Positions 10,485 through 21,791 of a stretch of DNA of 64,000 nt are shown here, piece by piece; position 1 is the first letter of the stretch, and each line of letters begins with the position of its first letter. The stretch comes from Strix aluco. Its lineage: Eukaryota > Chordata > Aves > Strigiformes > Strigidae. The position numbers were made by a program, and so were the translations under genes. Below the pieces are notes generated by a model. That model saw nothing but the letters and a program-made list of their open reading frames with translations, had not been told where the DNA came from and did not search any database. The stretch lies in contig NC_133971.1 of NCBI RefSeq assembly GCF_031877795.1, positions 12,502,325 to 12,566,324 of the forward strand, given 5' to 3'.

Positions 10485-13400
10485 GTAGATCTTTTTTTGC
10501 TTGCATCTTTATCATTCAAAAGGTGAAATAAATAAGGGGAACACATTTCAAGGGCACTTTTCTGCCAGGGTCCATGTATATTACAGATATCTTCTGACAG
10601 ATTTTTTTCTCAGTAACTTCTATCATTACCATTTACAGAGGCTTTTTTCCCTGTTAAATTAGGTTTTTTTAAGTATGCACAAAACCTACAATGATAAATT
10701 CTGTTCCTGCCCATGTATAGATGACTATATTTATGTTTGTCCAAATAATTGTCATGGGCACCTCTGCATATTTTGTCAATGCTTAAAATTATATTTATTA
10801 TAGAGGCTTTGGGGTTTGGTTTGTCTTGATCATCGTATCTTGCAGTACTAATGCATATGTTGACAGTGACAGGAAGAAACATGTTTCTCCATAACACTCG
10901 ACTGAAGGGTTGTTAAGAGATCTGTTGTTGGAATATGATGTGATGTCTTTTATATTTAATGTGGTAATATGTCATACGAATAGAAAGTAGTTTCCTTCCT
11001 GCGAATTCAAAGGTCTGATGACAAGCCAGTGTCACTGCTTTTGAATTTTAACTGCCCATTTGAAATTACAAACCATCTCATAACTTTCCTGTTGTACTGA
11101 CTGCTTCAGTTGAGTATTTTCATTAAATTATTTTAGGTCTAGAAGTCAATGTTGTTGCATTGATATAATAAGCAGAAACAGTGCTTGACTTTGACCCTAC
11201 AGTTTTTCTCTGATGAGTGTTCTTTCAATTTGAGAGAGGCAAATATCTGCCTTCCTTCCTGCTTGAACTTCAGTGTCTAAGTTTTACTATATTGGAAGTA
11301 ACTTCTGATCTAAGCAAATATACCCTGAAAATGATACACAAAGAAAAAGTTGTTGTGACAAAACCAAAAAAAACTAAACTAAATATTAAAAAATTAAGAA
11401 AATTTATTTAATCTTACTTCATTGTTTTGCTCTATGTTTTATTTTGTTAGACATTAAATAAACTCTTTTTAAAATTAATGCTCTCTTATACTTCAATAGT
11501 CCATGACAGAATAGTGTATCTGTTTCAGAAACATAGATCTTGAGGGAGCGGGGGAAATTAGGAGTGATGAGGTATTTCTCCACAGAATTGCCTAATCTTG
11601 AATGCCTGATCATAAGGATGCAGTCTTTTACAGTACTTTGCGTGTTATATTATTTCAGTAAATTTGGTTTAAATATTGATTCTAATGTTCTTTTCACCTT
11701 TAGCTGTAAATGGTCAGCCTTCTGCATTTGAAAGCCTAGAGGGTCAGGTTGGATACCTGGGAAATACAAAACCCGTAGACTGCTCAGAAAAGGCTTACCA
11801 TACTTGCTCAAGATTGCAGAGAAGCAATGCTCCACTGGTGGCAGAAGCAGAGAATTTAATTCTTTATGAACACCTTCAGTATCTTAGTGTCCATTTTGTC
11901 CTTTAATATCCTGGGAACTCTTCCCTCATTCACTTCTGACTTCTCTGGAAAGATCGTATGGGTTTATGGTTAAATGTGTGGGTTTTTTAAATAATTCTGA
12001 CTTATCCCCAGATCCTTCTGGGCTCTGAATAATTTTGTGATCATGTGTTATTTTCTCCTGTATGACTCCTGAATCAAAGGCTAAATCATTTTACATAAGC
12101 ACAAAGTCTATTTGCAGGCTGTAAAAACCCACTACTTCCCAGCCAGTTCTTTTTTGCCATCTGTCCCTGTTCTTAATCAATCTCATTGGGTTTCTTACAC
12201 ACATTAATGTATAGTTTATCTTCAATAATTATAAATATCCAGCTGGTGCTTCTAGTGACCTTTATTGACCTCATTTTCATTTCCCCATCACTCATCACTT
12301 GTTTTAGCTTCTTTGGCTAACCCTTCCCAGTTTTTCCTCTTTATGCAGTCCATCATTAAATCTGTGTACCCTCAGCTCCTTTTCAGATCTTGCTGATTTT
12401 CCCCTACCACCTCCTCCACTAGTAGGCTGTTACTTCTTCTACTGAGTCAATGCTTCCACAGTCCGTTGCCAAACTCATGCTAAATCAGTCCCGGACTCCC
12501 TTGTCCTGCACCTCATCTCTCAGTCTCTGTGCACATAGGACACAGAGATGTGCTTTTTCTTCCCTCAATCTCTTGCATTCCCATTTTGCCAGGTTCCCTA
12601 CCTTCTTCCCTAACCGTCATGTACCCCTCCTCCTCTACAATTGGAGATCCAGGTTACTATTCCATAGTGCCTCGGTGTCAGAAAGATTCACTAAAGGCAC
12701 TAGAAAGTGCTTTTCCCTGAATTTTAGTGCCTAGCCCATGGCATCTGGAAAATGGAGAGTGGGAGACTTAAGGTAAATCTCTGAACCAGCTTAATTCTTC
12801 TTTGGGAATGGCATGTGCGTATGTTGGTCAGCCTTATAAACAGAGAGACTGTGCACATTCAAGGGATTTTCGGGAATCTGAATGCATTTGGGCATATGTA
12901 AACTGAGATATTTTTTTCTCTTAAATTAAAATCATGTCTAGATTTAAACAAATTCTTGTAAGTGCGATGAAAAGCATATCTTTGATACTTTGTGAAATTT
13001 TGAGGTTTTAACCCACGAGGCAGGAGTAAGTTCTCAAAGAAGTGTTTCCAAAACTTTTTCTAGCATTTCATGTGAACAATAACCTTTTTTTCCTCACAAG
13101 TGTTTTTTTCTGAAACTGCACATTTGGTTTTACTAAAATCTCTGAAGCTTTCAATCAGACAAACCTCAGTCATGGAATCCTCTTCCCAAACTACCTTGAA
13201 AGACATTTGCAACTGAAAGCAATACTTTAACTAGAAATGTTGGGCAGTTTCTGTATTCCTGGCTCAAACCCACTTCAGGCACACTAGTGAGTAATGTGTG
13301 ACTGGAGTTGATAATGTTCCTCATCTGGGCTTTGATCCTACAAACTCTTGAATAACTTTAATCTTCAAAAATGTTTCTGCTGACAGATGAATATATTTAC

Positions 13401-14077
13401 TGAAAATACTAATAGTTGTGCAAATATGTAGGAGTTTATAGATCTTTGATACGTATTTTCTTTTGAAAAAGTGCCTTTAGGATTGAAATGAAATTCATAA
13501 ATTACAAATAATGAAAAAAACTGTCTCCTTATAGAGTAGTAAGGATTTGTCATAGTATCTGCACACAGATTATGTTGTAATGCTATGTACACCAACATAC
13601 AAGTACCATTTCAAGTTTTCATTGGGTAAGCAAAGTAAAAAGCTATATGCTGTTTGTAAGAACTATCCTTCCACTGTACTTAGTATGCAAGAAATGTATC
13701 AGCACTCGGAAGACTCAGCTGAGAAACTGTGCTCGCCAGTTCCAGATTAACATGGTAAATTGATTTCACTGCTTTAAACGATCTAATGTTTTTGTTAGTA
13801 TTGCAATATTATTCTATCTATGTACAAATTTAAAACATATTTCAAAGCACCTACATTTTGAAATGTGTATTCTAGACTTCTTAGAATTAGTTATCACTGC
13901 AGCAAACAGTTTTGACCAGAACATTATTAATGATGGATTTTCTTTCTGCTGTGAAGTCTCTTTTATTGTGTTTGAAAAACAAAAAGTAAACCCTTTTATT
14001 AAAGGAGAAAAGTAATGATTTCTTAATCATCTATTTACAATGAATGTGTTGGGGTTTTTTTCTTTTCTTGTCAATAG
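10485..14077 (+). other. RNF180: RNF180 intron 3
   Basis: This 3,593-base intron runs from GTAGAT to TTGTCAATAG. It is mostly AT-rich. A pyrimidine-rich, somewhat less AT-rich stretch at about 12290-12640 carries overlapping short frames but no recognisable domain or repeat. Nothing else is supported. Confidence 0.85.
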
Positions 14078-15028
14078 GCACATTGGACAATTGGAAAACT
14101 TCACTGTCCATTCTGCGAGGCCTGCTTAGGGGGCTTTAACTTTGTTTGCAACACAAAATGTTCCAGTGGACAGTTAGTAAATATACATTTCTGCAAAAGT
14201 CAAACTGACTATCAGCCAGCTTTGTCTGTTAAATTGGAAAAATCATCAGGAAAACACTTACCTCTCCTCAAAATTCAGTCTGGTTTTAGCAAGGATACAT
14301 GTCATGAATTGGTAACTGCAACTTTGAAAATCAAAAATCAAGGGCTTTCATACATGGCCAGAAATAATAATGGTACTGGAAGATTAACAGAAGCACTTTG
14401 TCTAGAAGTAAGAGCTCCCAGATTTGAGATTAAAAGTAAAAGACTTCCCTTAAATGTATTAAATCAAGAAAGAAATCTTTCTGCTTCCTATCCTATGAGT
14501 GATGCATGCACTGTAAAACCTTTTCACAGAAGATCACGTAGTTTGGATTTAAATGTTGCAGAGAGACTTGTTTTGTTACCTGCATTATATGAAACTTGCA
14601 GTATGGAAACAATTTACCATGGCCGAAATGAAAATCCACCTGTTTACACACGAGGTGGATTGCAATTAGAGTCCAATAGGAAAGATGGTAATTCTTTTGA
14701 GGGCCTATATAGTTCCAGTGCTGACAAACTACAAAAAAGGTTTCGAGTTACTTCCTTCACCACATTACTACACAGAGAAACAGAAAGTGAATGTGATTTT
14801 GAAGCTACTGGACAATCTTCTGGGAGTGCCATTGCTGATGGGTTACCTTTTGTGATGAACCTTTCTTCACCTACAAGTGCTGTAGAAGAGGAACAGTACA
14901 TCGCACCTGTTGGTCTTGTGCAGCCTACGAGTATTTCCTTCAACCAAAAGCTGAATAAGAGAGAAAGAAACAAGTTGAAAAGCTTGAGGAGAAAACAAAG
15001 AAGGCGAGAACGGTGGCTACAGAAGCAA
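14078..15028 (+). CDS. RNF180: RNF180 exon 4: main exon, zinc-ribbon-like segment to basic helix
   Basis: A 951-base phase 0-0 exon encodes residues 67-383. It begins AHWTIGKLHCPFC, with paired cysteines C76/C79, C90 and C94 forming a probable zinc-binding knuckle, followed by LGGFNF as in mammals. The conserved block MARNNNGTGRLTEALCLEV lies near residue 160 and FHRRSRSLDLN follows downstream. The middle is Ser/Thr-rich, low in predicted structure and poorly conserved. It closes with a highly basic stretch (about 357-383) rich in Lys/Arg, typical of a nuclear-localisation-like or coiled-coil helix in this family. The donor is CAA|GTACGT. Unspliced, the frame would add only Val-Arg-Val and stop at 15038-15040. 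Confidence 0.96.
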
Positions 15029-16340
15029 GTACGTGTTTAAAATTAATTATCTACTTTTTTTGTAAAGTTTGGCTTGCTTTTATAAATCATTCTGACTTTT
15101 TTTATGCTGTCTCTTAAGACTGGTTTAACATGGTACTGTCGGGAGTCAGATATCCTGCAAACAAGGATTTATGACCTCTTCCTACCTGTAGTTTTCTAAT
15201 TCAACTCAATCAGTTTTTCTGGGTAAATTCAAACCTTGGTGGGTATATATAACTAGTTTCTGTTGGCCGCCTTATTGTTTTGTGATGTAATAATAGATTT
15301 GAAGTGGGAAAAAATACAGTAAAATTTAATCAATGTGATTAAAGGAAAACTAAACATTCAAATCTTCTAAATGAGAAACCCTAGCATTTCAGGATTTTCT
15401 AACTTTTAAGTAATGGCATTTTGAATTAACTTTACAGTTAAGAAAAATTTATATTTTAAAAGGTGATTGTATTTATTATTTATTGTAACACAAATATTTT
15501 TTATTTAAGTAAAGAATTGATTGTTGCTATTTAAAATATTAGTCTTTAGTAGGTAAATATTTTGTCTACAGATGTCACAGAAACGTTATGTATTCTTACA
15601 CAACCATGGTTTCCTTCTTTAAACTATTGAAAGCAGAACAGAATTAAAGACCATAGATGGTCATGCAATTTTTGGTGGCAGTGAGGGGAGAAAGATCAGG
15701 ACTGTACCTTAAAATTAATTACCAAGTTTTTGTTTGCTCTGAAATTCAGTGGAAAGGCTAATGATATGTATGCCTTCAAAAGAAAATTTCTCATCAGATA
15801 ATTTCTGCTACAAAATACTGTGGGGCCAGCAAGAGCAAACATACTAACTCTCATCAGTATAGTTTCTACTCAAGAAATCGTTCTCGCTTTGGGTAGGTAT
15901 GTCATTGTGATAATCTGAGAATATTCCACAGATGAAGTGCAGTGACATGTAAAGCTCATGTAAACCTTATCTCACGAATTTTTTTTTTAAATGTGATTTG
16001 CTTTACATTTCATAGTAGACAAGTCTAATTTAATATTTATGCCTTATTGAGAAATACTAAGCTTATTTGAATGGTCTATGCTTAGGTTAGCTATTAAATT
16101 GTTTTCATTGGTTTACATTTAATGCAATAGGATATAGAAGACCAATAGTTCACGTATGGATCTTTCCTTAGTCCTTTGTACCAAAATGATTTTCACCCTT
16201 AATATTCTGCTGTCCTTTACAGTTCCACTCTGCTCAGGCACCAAATGACTTGAGCTCTTTCCAACATACAGTCAACAGAGCCATTAGAATACAGTACAGA
16301 ATTGAAGCAGAGCAGTGAATTCACAATCAGGAGAGAGGTA
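15029..16340 (+). other. RNF180: RNF180 intron 4, proximal unique part
   Basis: AT-rich intronic sequence with no recognisable repeat or gene. ATTAAA hexamers occur at about 15338 and 15643, which could act as weak polyadenylation signals for a transcript ending in intron 4. This is only a possibility. Confidence 0.6.
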
Positions 16341-17055
16341 TCACAGAATCACAGAATCATCTAGGTTGGAAGGGACCTTGAAGATCATCCAGTCCAACCA
16401 TTAACCTAACATTGGCAGTTCTCAACTACACCATATCCCTAAGTGCTATGTCAACCCGCCTCTTGAACACCTCCAGGGATGGGGAGTCCACCACCTCCCT
16501 GGGCAGCCCATTCCAAAGCCTAACAACCCATTCTGTAAAGAAATACTTCCTAATATCCAGTCTGAACCTTCCCTGGCGCAACTTGAGGCCATTACCTCTT
16601 GTCCTATCACTTATTACTTGATTAAAGAGGCTCATCCCCAGCTCTCTGCAACCTCCTTTCAGGTAGTTGTAGAGGGCGATGAGGTCTCCCCTCAGCCTCC
16701 TCTTCTCCAGACTAAACAACCCCAGTTCCCTCAGCCGCTCCTCGTACGACATGTGCTCCAGACCCTGCACCAGCTTCGTTGCCCTTCTCTGGACACGCTC
16801 GAGTCATTCAATGTCCTTTTTGTAGTGAGGGGCCCAAAACTGAGCACAGTCATCGAGGTGCAGCCTCACCAGTGCCGAGTCCAGGGACAGGATCACTTCC
16901 CTGTCCCTGCTGGCCACATTATTTCTGATACAAGCCAGGATACCACTGGCCTTCTTGGCCACCTGGGCACACTGCTGGCTCATGTTCAGCCGGCTGTCAA
17001 TCAACACCCCCAGATCCCTCTCTGACTGGCAGCTCTCCAGCCACTCCTCCCCAAA
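16341..17055 (-). mobile_element. CR1 LINE, 5'-truncated, antisense (copy 1)
   Basis: Read on the minus strand, this is the 3' end of a CR1 element: about 630 bases of the C-terminal reverse-transcriptase frame, a short 3' UTR, and the CR1 tail of two ATTCTGTG-type units (visible on + as TCACAGAATCACAGAATC at 16341). The frame carries [39 protein letters not shown] and [15 protein letters not shown] single nonsense change splits it: TGA on the minus strand at 16804-16806 where copy 2 has TTA (Leu). The catalytic region is missing. It is close in sequence to copy 2 and so comes from the same young subfamily. Confidence 0.95.
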
Positions 17056-19644
17056 ATACAAAGGTACCCAAAGGTACGTAGAGGTTGTCTCTAAATTAAA
17101 TATAAGAACCACCTTCAAAATACAATGAGTCTGGGACATATTATGAGAATTTTCAGTATGGTGTGTGTATATATTCTTTCATCTTTGGGAAGGTTTTTTG
17201 TTTTGTTTAGAGAAAGATTTGAATTGGCATTGTGATATATTGAAAACTTGTTCTTATTTTGTAAAATGTTTTTCTGAGACTGAGAGCAAAGAATCTTTCT
17301 GAATCTGGGTGTTTTAATATTGAATAGTTGTTTTCTAGTTAGGTCTAAAGATTCTTAGGTGTCTGAGTCCATAAAATGACTTTTAAAATTCCAGGTCTCA
17401 TTGTTTCTGTTAACTGAAATGATGATGCGAAAGCACAGTATATGAGCATCTGCACAGTCGTGTCATCTGCAGCCTCTCCAGCCACTTTAATCTTTGTTAG
17501 ATGCTACTTTCAAGAATAAAATCTTGTGCAAATATTCCAAATTTGTGATAGCCAAGAAAGAAAAATACCCTTTCAGATCGTTTTCTTCTTAAACCATGCT
17601 TAACCAATTCCTACATTATTTTGTAAGTTTCATATAGCAAATGATACACAGTTGTTAAATCTAGTATGTCTAATCAGTAAGCATATGGTTTACAAAATAC
17701 AAAAAATTCAAAAATAAGTATGTAAAATCACCTGGTTTTGAGTAGTAGTTTTGAGGGGAAGATATTTTGGTTTTGCACTGATTTCTGTAACTTTGGTGAA
17801 AGTCTGTGTTCGTGGCACGGAATATTTGAACAGGCCCGCTTCTCAGACTGTGTCAAGCAGCACGTGTGGCTAGTGCAGCTGTGTTTCCCATCACTGTGGT
17901 ATCTTCTCAGGAAAATGTGGATCTAGAAAATCACATCCTCTGTACAGTCTGAATGTTGCAAAAGGGGATGCTCCTCTGCCGCACACTCCCATGTGCCAGT
18001 CTAGGTAGCCTTCCTTTTCTTGTGAGTTCCACTTGGTGGTCTTTTTCGTCAGCATTCTGACACCTCTCCTTGTAAATATGTGCATTTTGTTACAGTGGTA
18101 CTTAAAAGTGGAAGCTGATTCATGGTACTTTGTAACCATGATTTCCAGCATATTTACAACGTATGCTTAAGCATCAGATAGTAAAAGTTCACAAAGAGAA
18201 AAAAACATAACTGTCTGACTGGATGGAGTGAAAGAATTTTGATAAATGACAGTGGGAAGTATTTCATTTAAGTGGTCTTCTAAGAAGTACTTCAGTGCAG
18301 CAGAACCCTGATGTGAGGTGAATCTCTTCTAAGCTCTCTCAGTTAAAGGTACTGTGCATCTCATTTTTATCTTTAATTAAAGCTTTTCTGGAGAGCTGTT
18401 CAAGAGAATGGACCTGTTCAGTCTTTGAAATTTCTCTGTAAATGCAGAGGCAGCTTCTCTAAGTTTATTATGTAAGGTGATAACTTTATCTGTCAAACAT
18501 TTTTTCTGTCTTGCACTAAGCTGAAATGTGCTCATAAAAGTTGTGTTATGGCAGAATGCACTCTATTATTAAGTTGAAGTATATAAACCTTGGATTGTAA
18601 ATAGGAGCAGTTCTGTGAGCTTCTGATCTGCACTTGGGCCTGGAGGCCTGTGCTGATGCAGGCTCTGGGGTGTGGGACTGAGCTAGCCTGCTAACAGCAG
18701 AGGGACCCAAGCTTCCTCTGTCTGCCGTACGTGGGAAAGCTCTTAATGCCCGTGAGGGGGATACTTGCATTTTGTGTGTGCACGCACACTCTTGTGTTCA
18801 TGGCAGATTTTTAGGTTTCTGGTATATTGTTAGGGTATGATAATAACCACTTAAGTCTAGGAATTGCCAGTATGGTCCTTGTTACTGCTATCACTAAGAA
18901 GATTAAGTATTTATGTTATAAATTCCCTTTTGTGTATATCTTGTTATATGTTTGCATTGTTTTCTAATGTCTGAAGCTTATAATAATTTTCTGAAAGATC
19001 TCAGACAGAAATACTATTTGTAGTTCCTCCAATTTTATTTCATTTCTCTTCACAATCATTTTACATAGAGGAGGATTGTGTCGTAAGCTTCAAAATGCAG
19101 TATCCTCTTGGAAATGATCCTGATCCATTGGAAAAATTATTATTGGCCTTTTTGCTTCATTTTATAACTTGACACATCACCAGTTCTTTTGTATCTTTTT
19201 TAAAACACGAAAGTTTTGTCTTATAAAGGTGACTGGTGGTCAGTTTCCATGAAGTGAGTTTGCTTTCATACTCCTAATGTTAATCTGAACTCAGGATAAA
19301 CAGGTGGGTGAGATACTGCATTGTTTATCCACACTGCCAGGTGCTGTTATCTTGCCCTGCAGCCTTGAGTTTTCAAGTCCATACTGATGTTCTCTAGCAA
19401 CTGACTGTCTTGTAGTGAAGGCACTAGGCTTCAAAGGTTTAACTTAGTTCACCTTAGTGACCTTAGTTCACTTAATCTATGCTTGTCTCTTTTTCGTGTG
19501 TACATTGGTTTATAATTCTTGCACTGTCATGTTTGCATTTAAACTGTAAGTCCTTCAGGTGTCTTGTCATATGTTTATGCACTTGGATTTCAGTCACTCT
19601 ATGATGATACTCGTAACAAGAATTATCCTCAGACTGCTTATGGA

Positions 19645-19860
19645 TTCCTCAACTGGCTGTTGGAGAGCTAAAAGCATTATTTAGTGTTGGTACCAAAGTA
19701 AAGCAAGAAGCAAAGGAAGTGAAATCACAGCTGGAAGAGGCAAGCAGTAACTACAAAATCTCAATTGTGACATTTGTTAGGGAAATATGAGGCCCTGGAG
19801 GAGCTGCTTAAAGTAAGGAAAGAAGAAACACAGGGAAAAAGTCCTAAGCCCGTACGCTGA
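19645..19860 (+). pseudogene. Possible degenerate coding relic, coiled-coil-like
   Basis: One + frame reads ELKALFSVGTKVKQEAKEV and continues as an acidic/basic heptad-like peptide to a TGA at about 19788. In the frame two bases on, EALEELLKVRKEETQGK follows, up to a TGA at about 19860. Lys/Glu/Leu richness on both sides of one apparent frameshift looks like an old retrocopy of a coiled-coil protein. There is no poly-A tail or start codon, and I do not recognise the parent gene. Chance composition remains a real alternative. Confidence 0.25.
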
Positions 19861-21740
19861 AATGTCTACCGAAAGATAGTGGATTTAATATGAAGTAATA
19901 TTCAGTTGCAGTGACTGACAAGCTATGAATCCCCAAAATTAAGATTAAGGGATGCAGTAGTGGGAGAGCCTTTTGACTTTGAGCAGCTTGTACTGTATCT
20001 ACACCAGCTTTCTCATTCACTTCCTCAAGTGACTGTAAGAGAAATGAAGATCAAATATTACTATAAACCTTTCCAACTTGGGAAAGGTGGGAACTCTGAT
20101 TTCAGTGTTCAAAACCACTCCTGCTCTGGATAAGTTCTCAATATAACATAGCAGTTTTTAAGTTCTGTACTTAACTGGTTGTACTTACATTTAAAGCACA
20201 GTAAGCTTTGAGATACAGATGACTGAAATGCTTCTGTGTTAACATGCAGTTACAGGGTTCACAGTCCCTGATACATTTATGATTTACTCTTTCTGAAATA
20301 GTGGTATTGCACTGATGGTGCTATAGCATTAATGGTTTAAGAGACATTGAGCAGCAAGGCCACAGGGTGTTACACTCGCATCTTGTTTATGGGCAAAGAA
20401 GAAATACACATTGTGTATACAAAGCCAAGAATTTGTTCTTCATATAACTGAAGTCTAAGAGTGTGATTATTGTTAGTCCAGATTTAACTGTTAAAAAGGA
20501 AAGAATAACATTGCCATTGAGACTGTTACATGCACTCAGTTGTTCCTCCTTGCTTCCTGTGGTTCTGCCCATGGCACTATGCTTTGGGATCTGTGGGCTG
20601 GCAGCAGACCTTGGGGTCTGGTGGTGAGCCATGTTACTGCAGCTTACCAGCATCTGGAGTCCACTGCAAGCAATGTAACGTTCATGTTAATGGTTTCATT
20701 TTCTTTACTCCAGAATCCACTTGAATTTGTGTGTTTGGTAACACACTTTTATACATTTGCTCTTTCTTCACTGGTCTGCAGCTTCATGCTACATCCAAAT
20801 TACCTTATGTGGTGCCTTTTAGATATGTAAGATGCAGTTTCTTTGTTCTGTTACCCTTAAAACCAATTCTGTCCAGGCCCAAGTCTGCATTTCTGTAACA
20901 GAGCCCTGGGAAGTTGCTCACAGCTGTTGTGGTCTCCAGTACCAACCCAGTGCCCCATCTCATGTGATCCCATGCCTGTATTCCTCCATGTTGCATCCTG
21001 GGTCTCCATTTCTCAAGGCCTCTGTTATCTTTAGCAGACCTGTATTTCTTTACACTGCATCATTGTATTAGAGTTGTAAATATCTCATTCTACATGGAAA
21101 AACCACTGTCAGTGGTTGTACAGTACAAAGATAACAAAAGTAAAACACGTTAGCCACAGACATCTGGTCAGTTAAAGAAATTGCTGTCACAGCTAAACCA
21201 AGTAAAACCAAGTGGCAGGCAGGGCAAGGGAAGTTCAGCCAGAGCAAGTGTGGCCAGCCTCAGCCCTGAGGCCTGGCAAGTTCAGTAGAAAGCTTTTGAC
21301 TGATCCTAGCAGCAGTGATACTGCATTACAGGGCTACGTGGTTAAAAGTAAGAAGCAGTATCTTTTTTAACTAGCTAATACATGGAGGGGAGAAATTTTG
21401 GACAGGAGGAGCTTCTGAGCCAAAGCTTGTCTATCTTTGCTTTTGCTTTGGTTGTTAACTATTGTTACTGCATGGTGATTTTTGTAATTAGAAGATTAAT
21501 TCTGTCACTGATCATAAACTGGATTAGCAAGAAGGTTTTAAGAATGATGGATTCATGCCCAAATGCATGACTTACGTTTGTTAAATCTGCTAGTTCATGT
21601 GCTAGGCCACCTTTGGTGGTTAGTGTGCTAAGAAGTGACCTTTTTGTGCTTCTCCAGCGCCCTTGGTAATGTGTAGTTTTTCTGAAGAGAGACACACAAA
21701 GTCTCCAAATGCAGCCACCTCTACCTGAAATATTAATGTT

Positions 21741-21791
21741 TTCGGGTAGAAATAGTTTCCGGGTAGAAATAGTTTCCAGGTAGAAATAGTA
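21741..21791 (+). repeat. Short tandem repeat, 17-bp unit, three copies
   Basis: The unit GGGTAGAAATAGTTTCC occurs three times head to tail; the first two copies are nearly identical and the third begins AGGTAGAAATAG and then diverges. It lies in intron 4 and has no recognisable function. Confidence 0.85.

Noticed and set aside
16618-17025. 135-codon plus-strand frame over CR1 copy 1
   Set aside because: Antisense shadow of CR1; the same peptide recurs opposite copy 2.
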